This document shows positions 33,475 to 42,311 of a stretch of 55,580 nt of DNA, piece after piece. Location: contig NZ_JYKS01000056.1 of assembly GCF_000935045.1 (NCBI RefSeq), positions 1-55,580 on the forward strand, in the 5' to 3' direction. The DNA is from Pseudomonas sp. 10-1B (GTDB lineage: Bacteria; Pseudomonadota; Gammaproteobacteria; Pseudomonadales; Pseudomonadaceae). Position 1 is the stretch's first letter. The number at the start of each line of letters is the position of its first letter. Both the position numbers and the translations under genes were made by a program. The notes beneath the pieces are model-generated. The model had not been told where the DNA came from. It worked only from the letters and a program-made list of their open reading frames with translations, and did not search any database.

Positions 33475-34604
33475 CAGCCCATCTCCATGAAGAACAGGGC
33501 AGCCACCGCGTCCAGCACGATGACCACGAAAATCGACTGCACCACCGCCGAGGTGGTGTGCGCCCCCACCGATTCGGCGCTGCCGCTGACCTTGAAACCT
33601 TCGAGGCAGCCGATGGCCGCGATCAGGAAGGCGAAGAACGGTGCCTTGGCCAGGCCGACGAGGAAATGTTGCACGCCGATGTCGCTCTGCAGCAGCGACA
33701 GGAACATGGCGGGCGAGATGCCCAGTGACAGGGCGCAGACCACCGCGCCGCCGACGATGCCGCAGATCATCGCGACAAAGCTCAGCAAGGGCAGTGCGAT
33801 CAGCAACGCCAGCACCCGCGGCACCACCAGCAGCTCCATGGGGTTCAACCCCAGGGTGCGGATGGCGTCGACCTCCTCGTTGGCTTTCATCGAGCCGATC
33901 TGCGCAGTGAACGCGCTGGCCGTGCGACCGGCCATGAGGATGGCGGTCAGCAGCACGCCGAACTCACGCAGGAACGAGAATGCCACCAGGTCGACGGTGA
34001 AGATAGTCGCGCCGAAGTCGGCCAGCACCGTGGCGCCGAGGAAGGCCACCACCGCGCCCACCAGGAAGGTCAGCAAGGCGACGATGGGGGCGGCGTCCAG
34101 GCCGGTCTGTTCGATGTGGGCCACGACCGGGGTGATGCGCCAGCGGTGCGGCTGCAGGGCGCGGCGCAGCAAGGTCTCGAGGATCAAGCCGACGAAGCCG
34201 AGCAACTGCATGGTGTCCTGCCACAGCGTGCCGACGGCGCGGCCGATGCGTTCCAGCAGCAACAGCAGCACGTTGCGCTCGGGTTCCTTGACCGGGATGC
34301 AGTAGTCCTGGACCGAGCAATAGACGGTCTTGAGTAGCGCGCGGCTGGCTTCGGGCAGGTCGTGGGTGCAGTGCGACAGGCGCTCGGAACCGAGCAGTTC
34401 GGCCAGCAGCGAGGCACCGGCGGTGTCCAGGCGGCCCAGCTGGCTGAGGTCGGCGATGGTGTCGGCGGCGGTTTGCGCGTGCAGGCGCTCGCTGTCGTGC
34501 TTGAGGCGGGCGTAGTGCGCCAGGGTCCAGTCACCGGTAATGCGCAGGCAAGGCGGTTGGCTACTGGTGTCCAGGGTGGCGCTGGGGGGGGTCATAGGCT
34601 CCAT
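33471..34604 (-). CDS. MlaE-type permease with N-terminal STAS domain
   Basis: 377 aa. Residues 1-115 form a STAS/MlaB-like domain (LRITGDWTL, IADLSQLGRLDTAGASLL) fused to a C-terminal MlaE permease (about 125-377) with five to six membrane helices and the conserved FLREFGVLLTAILMAGRTASA and IRTLGLNPMELLVVPR motifs. In E. coli Mla these are separate proteins (MlaB and MlaE). It is the first gene of the permease-ATPase-MCE-lipoprotein operon. Confidence 0.9.
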   Translation of the reverse strand: MEPMTPPSATLDTSSQPPCLRITGDWTLAHYARLKHDSERLHAQTAADTIADLSQLGRLDTAGASLLAELLGSERLSHCTHDLPEASRALLKTVYCSVQDYCIPVKEPERNVLLLLLERIGRAVGTLWQDTMQLLGFVGLILETLLRRALQPHRWRITPVVAHIEQTGLDAAPIVALLTFLVGAVVAFLGATVLADFGATIFTVDLVAFSFLREFGVLLTAILMAGRTASAFTAQIGSMKANEEVDAIRTLGLNPMELLVVPRVLALLIALPLLSFVAMICGIVGGAVVCALSLGISPAMFLSLLQSDIGVQHFLVGLAKAPFFAFLIAAIGCLEGFKVSGSAESVGAHTTSAVVQSIFVVIVLDAVAALFFMEMGW

Positions 34605-34693
34605 GCAATTGACTCGGCGCTAAGGCTTAGGGGCTGATCATAGCGTAGCGGGCATGGGCTGTTTGGTGATTATGTGCTGGCTGCAGGAGCCTG

Positions 34694-34810
34694 GGGCCGC
34701 TTTGCGGCCCATCGCCGGCAAGCCAGCTCCCACCTCGGCCGCATAGGCCGCAAGCCCTGTGCAATATCTGTGGGAGCTGGCTTGCCGGCGATGGGCTGCG
34801 AAGCAGCCCC
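34694..34810. repeat. REP inverted pair
   Basis: CATCGCCGGCAAGCCAGCTCCCAC and its inverse TGTGGGAGCTGGCTTGCCGGCGATG bracket about 45 bp, with GGGCCGC/GCGGCCC- and GGGCTGC/GCAGCCC-type small hairpins outside. It separates the MCE operon from a DUF5924 gene. Confidence 0.9.
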
Positions 34811-34817
34811 TTTTCAA

Positions 34818-35840
34818 TCACTGCGCCGGGGCGTCGTCGACCACCTTGAAGCGCAGCACGCCAATCACCTGGCCATCCTCGGTCAGCACCCTCACCTGCC
34901 ATTTGCCCACCGGGTTCGGCGGGAAGTTCTGCTTGTGGGTCCAGGCGCGGTAGCCTTCCTTGCGCCCGCCATGGATGTTCAGGGCAATGCGGTCGACCTC
35001 TTTGCCGTCCTTTTGCCACACGTGGTAGATCCGCTCGTTCAGGCCGCGTGGTGCGTTGATGGCGGTGTAGGCATACAGGCCGCTGCTGCGTATGCGGCTG
35101 GCGGCAATTTCGTCCAGCGACTCGCCCGGTTGGCGGTTCAGCACTTCGGTACTCACCGCCACTTCGGTCATCCACAAGGTTGCCGGTGGCACCCAGGAGC
35201 GCAGCAGCCAACCCCCGCCGCCGACCGACAGGGTGACCAGCACCAGGGCCACGCCACGGCGCCAGGTGTTGATCGGGAAGCTGCTGGCCAGGCTGGGGAA
35301 CGACAGGGCCATGGCCGCGATCAAGGCCAGCTTGAAGCTTTGCGCGGTGGTCAGGTGCAGGATGATCGGCAGCGCGGTCAGCAGGGCGGCGAACAGGGTC
35401 AGGGTATGCAGCGCCAGGAACAGCCAGCGCCGCGGTGCCAGCCACTTGTAGTATAGCGGGTCGATGATCGAAACCAGGCCGGCGGCACCGAGCAAACCGG
35501 TGAACACCAGCTGGCTGCTGTTCCAGGTGGTGGTGATGAAGAAGAACGGCAGGACGAAGAACAGCGATTCCTGGTGAATCATCTGCGTCGCGTAGCGCAG
35601 CAATGGCTGCGGGATTTCGCGGTTGAAGGTGCGCGCGAACAGGCCGGTGAGGGTGTTTTCCAGCATCAGCCAGACCCAGCTGACCAGCATGAGCACGGCC
35701 ACCCAGCTGGCCAGGCCGGCTTGGCGGTCAACCAGGATGAAGCTGCCGATGCCAGAAAGGAAACCGCCGAGCGCGATGATGCCGGGGTAGCGTTTGAGTA
35801 GTTCGATGATGCGCTGGACGATGCGGGGTATTGGGGGCAT
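34818..35840 (-). CDS. DUF5924/DUF2914 membrane protein
   Basis: 340 aa. Seven or so hydrophobic helices (residues 25-235) are followed by an extracytoplasmic DUF2914 domain (about 250-335: GLNERIYHVWQKDGKEVDRI, PVGKWQVRVL). I start at the ATG at 35840 (MPPIPRIVQRI); the frame continues 22 codons upstream but that part is translated REP. No good Shine-Dalgarno is visible, so the start is uncertain. Function unknown. Confidence 0.8.
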   Translation of the reverse strand: MPPIPRIVQRIIELLKRYPGIIALGGFLSGIGSFILVDRQAGLASWVAVLMLVSWVWLMLENTLTGLFARTFNREIPQPLLRYATQMIHQESLFFVLPFFFITTTWNSSQLVFTGLLGAAGLVSIIDPLYYKWLAPRRWLFLALHTLTLFAALLTALPIILHLTTAQSFKLALIAAMALSFPSLASSFPINTWRRGVALVLVTLSVGGGGWLLRSWVPPATLWMTEVAVSTEVLNRQPGESLDEIAASRIRSSGLYAYTAINAPRGLNERIYHVWQKDGKEVDRIALNIHGGRKEGYRAWTHKQNFPPNPVGKWQVRVLTEDGQVIGVLRFKVVDDAPAQ

Positions 35841-35875
35841 TGGGGCTACAACAGAAAGGATGAGGTGGTAGTGCT

Positions 35876-35958
35876 GGCCCTTTCGCGGGCTCGCCCGCTC
35901 CCACAATGTTCAGCGATAACGCGGTCAATGTGGGAGCGGGCGAGCCCGCGAAAGGGCC
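35876..35958. repeat. Perfect 30-bp REP inverted repeat
   Basis: The arms at 35876-35905 and 35929-35958 (core CGCGGGCTCGCCCGCTCCCA) are exact reverse complements with a 23-bp spacer. Confidence 0.93.
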
Positions 35959-35984
35959 GGTACTGGCAAAAGGATACCGCCGAA

Positions 35985-37391
35985 TCAGCGCTGCCGTGTA
36001 GCACCACTCGGCCGCTCCGGCCCATGCCGGCGCCAGCGCAACAGGCCCGCGGCGAGGATCAGGCCTAACAGCAAGGCGACCAGCCCGTACAGCTCGTCAT
36101 AACCAAGCAACGGTTTCTCGATGCGCACATAGCCATCTTCCTTGAGTAGTTCCTTGAGTGCTGCGTTGGCCTGCTCCAGGCTGACCTGGCGCAGCTTGCG
36201 CACCGGGTTGGCAAAACGCCCGTCGGTATAGTCGTTCAGCGCGCCCCAGTAGTAGTCGGCCAGGGCACTGTTGCCCTGGGTGCTCCAGCTTTCCTTGGCA
36301 ACACTGGCGTCCTTGATGCGGGCGAAGGTTTCCGGGTCGAGGCCTTCCTTGCGCAGGTGGTCGAACAAGGCCTGCATCACCTTGATCGCCTTGTCGATGT
36401 CATCGCGCTCCAGGTCGGCATTGAGGCTGAGCAGGCCGCTGTCGCCAAAGCTTTCACGTTGCACCGACGGGCCGTAGGACAAGCCGTTGCGCAGGCGCAA
36501 CTGGTCGTACAGCGCCCAGTCCAGGTAGCGCGACAGCAGGTCGAGGGTGGCTTGATGGTCGTTGTCCAGCACCGGCTCGATGAACAGCCAGTGCAGTTTG
36601 ACGCTGTCGCCCAGCCAGCCGCGGGTCAGGTCGCGGCGCTGTTCGGCCTGCTGGGTGATGCTTTCCAGGGTGCGGCGTTCTTCGGGTTCGCTGGCGGGCA
36701 GCTCGCCAAAGGTACGTTCCAGGTAGGCGGGTAGCAGGCGGTCGAGGCCACCGACCATGATCAGGGTCATGTTGTTGGCCGCGTACCAGTGGTCACGCAA
36801 GGCCTGCACCTGTTCCAGGGTCATGTCGTCGAGGTTGGAGCGCTCGGGGCATTTCAGGCCCAGCTCGGTGGCCAGCTGATCGCTGGCGGGGTGGCCGATG
36901 TCCTGACGGTCGAGCCAGCGCTGCAAGTGGCCGTAGTGGCCGCCATCTTCGCGTTCGATGATCCTTTTAGCCGTGGCGAGGGCCTTGGCATCGATACGGG
37001 TATCGCGGACCACCGCCAACAGCAGGTCCAGGATCTTGCGCTGGTTGCGCGCCGGGGCTTCGATGACGAAGGTGGTGTCGGCGCTGCTGGTGTAGGCGTT
37101 CCACTCGCCGCCCAGCGATTGCAGGCGCTCTTCCAGGCCGCCCTCGCCCGTTTCGTCGATGCCGCTGAAAAGCAGGTGTTCGAGCAGGTGCGGTAGTTCT
37201 TTCTGCTCGCAATCGAAGTCGTCCAGGCCCACCCCGACCACCAGGCGGATTGCCACATGATCACGTTCGTAGCCGTTTTTCAGGATGACCTGCAGGCCAT
37301 TGGGCAGCAGGTAGCCTTCCACCCGCGAGCGGTCGAGGGCGAATGAGGGCAGGCTGCAGATCAGCAGGCAAACGAACATCAGGCAACGCAT
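35985..37391 (-). CDS. M16-family zinc peptidase, membrane-anchored
   Basis: 468 aa with signal peptide (cleavage near SFA-L). The inverted zinc motif HLLEH is H68-E71-H72, and the third ligand is probably in the IIERED segment at 145-149. The second M16 lobe (about 190-400) holds RNGLSYG. A C-terminal helix (about 430-452) followed by an Arg-rich tail anchors it in the membrane. It probably degrades or processes periplasmic peptides; no known substrate. It follows the Na/Pi cotransporter gene by 30 bp. Confidence 0.87.
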   Translation of the reverse strand: MRCLMFVCLLICSLPSFALDRSRVEGYLLPNGLQVILKNGYERDHVAIRLVVGVGLDDFDCEQKELPHLLEHLLFSGIDETGEGGLEERLQSLGGEWNAYTSSADTTFVIEAPARNQRKILDLLLAVVRDTRIDAKALATAKRIIEREDGGHYGHLQRWLDRQDIGHPASDQLATELGLKCPERSNLDDMTLEQVQALRDHWYAANNMTLIMVGGLDRLLPAYLERTFGELPASEPEERRTLESITQQAEQRRDLTRGWLGDSVKLHWLFIEPVLDNDHQATLDLLSRYLDWALYDQLRLRNGLSYGPSVQRESFGDSGLLSLNADLERDDIDKAIKVMQALFDHLRKEGLDPETFARIKDASVAKESWSTQGNSALADYYWGALNDYTDGRFANPVRKLRQVSLEQANAALKELLKEDGYVRIEKPLLGYDELYGLVALLLGLILAAGLLRWRRHGPERPSGATRQR

Positions 37392-37421
37392 GGGCGAGCT
37401 TGGGTCCTCTGGTAGGCGAAA

Positions 37422-39080
37422 TCACGGCTGACGGGCTTCGTCCGGCACGCTGTCGAGCATTAGCCCGCCCGTGTCCGAGCCGCCCAGTACCACATAGGCA
37501 CTGCTACAGAACAAAGAGTTCAACCGCTTCATGTCGGCGATCAGCTCCAAGTGTAGCGAACTCGTCTCGATACTTTGCACTACCTTGCGTTGCAGGCGGC
37601 TGACATGGGCGTGGGCAAGGCGCCGTTCCTGGGCGCGAAAACGGCGTTTTTCCCGTAGTAGCAAGCGGGCGCTTTCCGGGTCGGCACTGAGGAACACCGA
37701 CAGGCCCAGGCGCAGGTTGGCCAGCAGCTGTTCCTGCAGGCCGGTCAGCTCCTGCAGGCCCACTTGGGAAAACTCTCGGCGCTGGCTGGTTTTCTGCTGC
37801 TGGACCTTGCGCAGCATGCGTTCGACCAAGTCGCAGGCCAGCTTGAGGTTGATCGCCAGTTCGATGATCTCGGCCCAGCGGCGGTTGTCCTGCTCGCTGA
37901 GGTCTTCGCGCGACATCTGCGCCAGGTACAGCTTGATCGCGCTGTACAAGGCTTCGGCATCCTCGCCCAGGGCGCGGACCTGCTGTGGCAAGGCGGGCTG
38001 GGTACCGCGCAAGGCACCGAGCATGGCTTCGAGCAGGCTATCGACGATATCGCCCAGGCGCAGGGTTTCGCGGGCGGCGTTGGCCAGGGCCAAACTGGGC
38101 GTTTCCAGCGCCGAGGCATCGAGGTGGCGCGGACGCATCTGGCCGTTGCCGGTTTCCCGCTCGGGCAGCAGGGTGTTGCACAACCGGCCCATGGGCTTGA
38201 CCGTAGGCAGCATGATCAGGCAGCGCAGCGTGTTGTAGAGCAGGTGGAAGCCGATGACCAACTCCTGCGGGCTGAAACTCAGCGAGTCCATCCATGCCAC
38301 CAGCGGGTGCAGCACGGGGATGATCAGCAGCAGGCCGATCAGCTTGTACAGCAGGCTGCCCAAGGCTACCCGGCGCCCGGCGGCGTTCTGCATGCTGGTG
38401 CCGATGAACGCCAGCAGCCCGCTGCCGATGTTGGCGCCGACCACCAGGCCGATGGCCACGGGCAGGCTGATTACCTCGGCACCGGCCAGCGTTGCCGTGA
38501 GCAGCACGGCGGCCAGGCTGGAATAGGAAATCATGGCGAACAGCGCGCCGACCAGGGCGTCGAGCAGGATGTCGCCGGTCAGCGAGGCGAACAGCACTTT
38601 CACACCTTGGGCGTGGGTGATGGGCCCGGCTGCCTGCACGATCAGCTCCAATGCCAGGATGATCAGGCCGAGCCCAATGCCTACCCGGCCCAGTTGGCCG
38701 GCCCGTGTCTGCTTGCGCGAAAGGAAGAAGATCACGCCAAGGAAGATCAGCAGCGGCGACAGCCAGGACAGATCGAAGGTCAGCACCCGGGCCATGAGCG
38801 CGGTACCCACGTCGGCACCGAGCATGATCGCCAGCGCCGGGGTCATGGCCATCAGGCCCTGGCCGACGAACGAGGTGACCAGCATGGCCGTGGCGTTGCT
38901 GCTCTGCACCATGGCAGTGACCAGAATACCGGCTATGAACGCCAGCGGGCGCTTGTTCATGTTCTGGCTGATGATGCGGCGCAGGCTGGAACCGAATACC
39001 CGGAGGATGCCGGTACGCACGATGTGGGTGCCCCAGACCAGCAAGGTAACGGCCGAGAGCAGGTTGAGCAGGGTCAGCAT
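37422..39080 (-). CDS. Na+/phosphate cotransporter with PhoU-like C-terminus
   Basis: 552 aa. Two Na_Pi_cotrans (NptA) repeats with QSSNAT-type motif (MVQSSNATAMLV) and a second repeat lie within residues 1-300, and a helical PhoU-like cytoplasmic domain lies at about 340-530. I start at ATG 39080 (MLTLLNLLSAVTLL), which has GGGGGC nine bases upstream; the ATG at 39101 adds seven residues and has a weaker site. It is likely a low-affinity phosphate transporter. It shares a transcript with the M16 peptidase. Confidence 0.88.
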   Translation of the reverse strand: MLTLLNLLSAVTLLVWGTHIVRTGILRVFGSSLRRIISQNMNKRPLAFIAGILVTAMVQSSNATAMLVTSFVGQGLMAMTPALAIMLGADVGTALMARVLTFDLSWLSPLLIFLGVIFFLSRKQTRAGQLGRVGIGLGLIILALELIVQAAGPITHAQGVKVLFASLTGDILLDALVGALFAMISYSSLAAVLLTATLAGAEVISLPVAIGLVVGANIGSGLLAFIGTSMQNAAGRRVALGSLLYKLIGLLLIIPVLHPLVAWMDSLSFSPQELVIGFHLLYNTLRCLIMLPTVKPMGRLCNTLLPERETGNGQMRPRHLDASALETPSLALANAARETLRLGDIVDSLLEAMLGALRGTQPALPQQVRALGEDAEALYSAIKLYLAQMSREDLSEQDNRRWAEIIELAINLKLACDLVERMLRKVQQQKTSQRREFSQVGLQELTGLQEQLLANLRLGLSVFLSADPESARLLLREKRRFRAQERRLAHAHVSRLQRKVVQSIETSSLHLELIADMKRLNSLFCSSAYVVLGGSDTGGLMLDSVPDEARQP

Positions 39081-39245
39081 GGCAAAAGCCCCCTGTTGCA
39101 TTGGCCCAGTGGGCCAAGAGAAGAAGCGTGAGCGTTTGAAGAATTTTCAGTGCTCACTCAAAGCTTTAGTTGTTTTGCGCAGCTGTCGCCAGCTTCGCAT
39201 GGCGGTCATTTATTTGAAATACATGTGAAATGAATGATTCCTGTG

Positions 39246-39280
39246 CCGGCCTCTTCGCGGGCACGCCCGCTCCCACAGGT
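39246..39280. repeat. Single REP element
   Basis: CCGGCCTCTTCGCGGGCACG continues into CCCGCTCCCACAGG. It is a lone copy without an inverted partner, in a 286-bp gap that also holds the terC terminator. Confidence 0.85.
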
Positions 39281-39322
39281 ACCGCACCACCCTCAGGATC
39301 TGTGTTCAGTAATGTGGGCATG

Positions 39323-39345
39323 AAAAAGGGCCCCGAAGGGCCCTT
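39323..39345 (-). terminator. Terminator of terC
   Basis: AAGGGCCC-cgaa-GGGCCCTT, a perfect 8-bp stem with a four-base loop and a T5 run on the minus strand, 22 bp after the stop codon. Confidence 0.9.
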
Positions 39346-39366
39346 GTTGTCCTGCACTTCCTGATC

Positions 39367-40137
39367 TTATTGACCCGGAATGTCCTTGCGCAGTTTCACT
39401 GGCTCATGCTCTTTGCCTTCCTTGCGGGCCAAGGCGGTGCGCATGCGGATGTTGATGGCTTCCACTGCCAGCGAGAAGGCCATGGCGAAGTAGACGTAGC
39501 CCTTCGGCACATGCACATCGAAGGCTTCGGCGATCAGCACGGTCCCGACCACGATCAGGAACGACAGCGCAAGCATCTTCAGCGACGGGTGCTTGTCGAT
39601 GAAGTCGCTGATGGCGCCGGCGCACAGCATCATCACCAGCACGGCGACGACGATGGCGGCGACCATCACTGGTACGTGGGAAACCATGCCCACCGCAGTG
39701 ATCACCGAGTCCAGCGAGAACACGATGTCGATGATGGCGATCTGGATGATGGTGTAGAAGAACTTGCCACCCGCGCCTTTCGGCTCTTCCGCGCTCTCGT
39801 CCTCGCCCTCCAGGCCGTGGTAGATCTCTTGCGAGCTTTTCCACAGCAGGAACAGGCCACCGAAGAACAGGATCAGGTCACGCCCGGAGATGCCCTGGCC
39901 GAACACCACGAACAGGTCGGCAGTAAGGCGCATGACCCAGGTGATCGATAGCAGCAGCATGATACGGGTGACCATGGCCAAGGCCAGGCCGAAGATCCGG
40001 GTACGCGGCTGCATGTGCTTGGGCATGCGACTGACCAGGATCGAGATCATGATGATGTTGTCGATACCGAGGACGATCTCAAGCGCGGTGAGGGTAAAAA
40101 AGGCAACCCAGATTTCCGGGCTGGTCAGCCATTCCAT
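39367..40137 (-). CDS. TerC-family integral membrane protein
   Basis: 256 aa, about seven membrane helices. Both TerC signature acidic motifs are present: LEIVLGIDNIIM (about 19-30) and IDIVFSLDSVITAVG (about 138-152). A cytoplasmic acidic linker (EGEDESAEEPKG) splits the halves. The family covers manganese exporters and tellurite-resistance proteins, and metal export is the best guess. AAGGAAAA precedes the ATG. No yybP-ykoY manganese riboswitch is visible in the 72-bp upstream gap. Confidence 0.88.
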   Translation of the reverse strand: MEWLTSPEIWVAFFTLTALEIVLGIDNIIMISILVSRMPKHMQPRTRIFGLALAMVTRIMLLLSITWVMRLTADLFVVFGQGISGRDLILFFGGLFLLWKSSQEIYHGLEGEDESAEEPKGAGGKFFYTIIQIAIIDIVFSLDSVITAVGMVSHVPVMVAAIVVAVLVMMLCAGAISDFIDKHPSLKMLALSFLIVVGTVLIAEAFDVHVPKGYVYFAMAFSLAVEAINIRMRTALARKEGKEHEPVKLRKDIPGQ

Positions 40138-40160
40138 GTGTTTTCCTTCGAACGGTAAAG

Positions 40161-40189
40161 GCGATGCGCCCGGACTAGGAGCGCATCGC
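40161..40189 (-). terminator. Strong hairpin after the CitMHS gene
   Basis: GCGATGCGC and its exact complement GCGCATCGC are separated by 11 bases. On the minus strand only CTTTACC follows, so termination may be partial and terC may share the message. Confidence 0.5.
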
Positions 40190-40209
40190 GTCAGGGTGAT
40201 ACGTGTTTA

Positions 40210-41517
40210 TTAAAGACTACTGAACAGCGGGAAAATCCCCATCAGCAGTGCGGCGAGCATTATGCACAGGCACACCAGCACTGCCCACTTGAGCGTGAAG
40301 CGCTGATGATCGCCGAATTCGATACCGGCCAGGGCCACCAGCAGGTAGGTCGAAGGGACCAGCGGGCTGAGCAGGTGCACCGGCTGGCCGACGATCGAGG
40401 CACGGGCCATTTCCACCGGGCTGATGCCGTAGTGGCTGGCGGCTTCGGCCAGCACTGGCAACACGCCGTAGTAGAACGCGTCGTTGGACATGAAGAAGGT
40501 GAACGGCATGCTCACGATCGCGGTAATCACCGCCAGGTACGGGCCCAGCGCCTCGGGGATGACTCCCAGCAGGCTCTTGGACATGGCATCGACCATGCCG
40601 GTGCCCGACAGGATGCCAGTGAAGATGCCGGCGGCGAAGATCAGCCCGGTCACGGCCAGCACGCTGCCGGCGTGGGCGGCGATGCGGTCCTTTTGCTGCT
40701 GCAGGCACGGGTAGTTGACGATCATGGCGATGCTGAAGGCGATCATGAACAGCACCGGCAGCGGCAGCACGCCGGCGATCAGGGCGACCATCAGGGCGGC
40801 TGTCAGGGCAGCGTTGAAGTACAGCAGTTTTGGCCGGCGCGCATCCGGGTACTGCGATACGGTGATTTCACTGTGATCGATGTCGTCGGTGGGCAGGTGC
40901 AGCTCGCCCAGGCGGGCGCGTTCACGCTTGCCGTACAGGTAGGCGATGGCCAGGATCGCCAGCACGCCGAACAGCATGGCCGGGATCATCGGCACGAAGA
41001 TGTCCGACGGGTCGACGTGCAGGGCGCTGGCGGCGCGGGCGGTCGGGCCACCCCAGGGGGTCATGTTCATCACCCCGCCGGCGAGGATGATCAGGCCGGC
41101 CATGATTCGCGGGCTCATGCCCAGGCGGCTGTACATCGGCAGCATGGCGGCGCAGCAGATCATGTAGGTGGTGGCGCCGTCACCGTCGAGCGAGACCACC
41201 AGGGCCAGTACTGCGGTGCCGACAGAGACTTTCAGCGGGTCGCCCTTGACCAGCTTGAGGATCTTGCGCACGGCCGGGTCGAACAGGCCGGAGTCGATCA
41301 TCAGGGCGAAATAGAGGATGGCGAACATCAGCATCACGCCGGTAGGCGCGAGCTTGCTGATGCCCTCGAGCATCATGGGGCCGATCTTGGCGGAGAAACC
41401 GCCGAACAGGGCGAACAGGATCGGTACCAGGATCAGTGCGATCAAGGCCGACAGGCGCTTGGTCATGATCAGGTACATGAAGGTGATGACCATGGCAAAG
41501 CCGAGGAAGGTCAGCAT
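40210..41517 (-). CDS. CitMHS-family citrate/metal:proton symporter
   Basis: 435 aa with about eleven to twelve hydrophobic segments. CitMHS hallmarks are SLDGDGATTYMI (about 108-119), GGVMNMTPWGGPTARA and FFMSNDAFYYGVLPVLAEAA. The family imports citrate complexed with Mg2+ or Ca2+. GGAG precedes the ATG by seven bases. The 267-bp region to the divergent GFA gene shows no two-component target that I can name. Confidence 0.9.
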   Translation of the reverse strand: MLTFLGFAMVITFMYLIMTKRLSALIALILVPILFALFGGFSAKIGPMMLEGISKLAPTGVMLMFAILYFALMIDSGLFDPAVRKILKLVKGDPLKVSVGTAVLALVVSLDGDGATTYMICCAAMLPMYSRLGMSPRIMAGLIILAGGVMNMTPWGGPTARAASALHVDPSDIFVPMIPAMLFGVLAILAIAYLYGKRERARLGELHLPTDDIDHSEITVSQYPDARRPKLLYFNAALTAALMVALIAGVLPLPVLFMIAFSIAMIVNYPCLQQQKDRIAAHAGSVLAVTGLIFAAGIFTGILSGTGMVDAMSKSLLGVIPEALGPYLAVITAIVSMPFTFFMSNDAFYYGVLPVLAEAASHYGISPVEMARASIVGQPVHLLSPLVPSTYLLVALAGIEFGDHQRFTLKWAVLVCLCIMLAALLMGIFPLFSSL

Positions 41518-41784
41518 GGCAATACTCCAGGCGTGGCGCGGCGAAAGGAACGTCGATTCGGGCGGATCAGCGCGTTTGGCGCTGCGCGGGGAGCATGCGG
41601 AGGGGGACTGCGAGAAGGCGGGTACAGGAATACATCAGAATCACCATTGTTGTTGTTGATTGGGCCGGGCGCGGTTTTTACCGGAGTGCCCTGGCTGACC
41701 GGTCTCGTGCCGGTAGTGGGGCTATCCTATGAGGGCAAGCTTTCAGTCAGCTTTCGCTGAAGCAAAGGCGACGAGAGGTAGGTG

Positions 41785-42186
41785 ATGCAGGATGTGACCG
41801 AGGGTGGCTGCCACTGCGGCGCCTTGCGCTATCGGCTGGAGGGCGACCTGACGGACATTGCCCACTGCCACTGTTCGATCTGCCGGCGGGTCAGCGGCGG
41901 GCTGGTGGTGACCTGGCTCACCCTGCCGCGCTCGGGGTTTCGGTGGCTGGCGGGTCAGCCCAACTGCTATGTGGCGCCGGCCAGTTGCAGCCGCTACTTC
42001 TGTGGGCAGTGTGGCGCGCATGTGGCGCTGGTGACTACGCACAGCCCGGAGACTGTGGATGTGACGGTGGCGACGCTGGATCATCCGGAGCGGGTGCGGG
42101 CAAATCGGCATATCTGGGTGGGTAGCCGGTTGCCGTGGCTGCATCTGGATGAGGATTTGCCGGTAGAGGATGGGGAAAGCCTTTAA
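41785..42186 (+). CDS. GFA-family zinc-binding protein
   Basis: 133 aa, a glutathione-dependent formaldehyde-activating enzyme (Gfa)-like fold. Zinc cysteines are in GGCHCGALRY (CxC), CHCSICRR (CxCxxC) and CGQCGAHVA (CxxC). The ATG at 41785 has AGGTAGG upstream; a GTG three bases earlier is possible. Actual Gfa activity is uncertain, as most members are of unknown function. Confidence 0.85.
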   Translation: MQDVTEGGCHCGALRYRLEGDLTDIAHCHCSICRRVSGGLVVTWLTLPRSGFRWLAGQPNCYVAPASCSRYFCGQCGAHVALVTTHSPETVDVTVATLDHPERVRANRHIWVGSRLPWLHLDEDLPVEDGESL

Positions 42187-42206
42187 GGAATGATGTTTGT
42201 GCTGCT

Positions 42207-42298
42207 GGCCCTATCGCCGGCAAGCCAGCTCCCACAGCATAACTACAGGCTTGAAGGTAGTGGGATACTGTGGGAGCTGGCTTGCCGGCGATAGGGCC
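42207..42298. repeat. Perfect 30-bp REP inverted repeat
   Basis: The arms at 42207-42236 and 42269-42298 (core ATCGCCGGCAAGCCAGCTCC) are exact reverse complements with a 32-bp spacer. It lies between two convergent genes. Confidence 0.93.
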
Positions 42299-42311
42299 GG
42301 TGCAGCGGACA

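Noticed and set aside
40138..40209. Manganese (yybP-ykoY) riboswitch in front of terC
   Set aside because: Only 72 bp are available and they hold a simple 9-bp hairpin; none of the riboswitch's conserved internal loops could be found.
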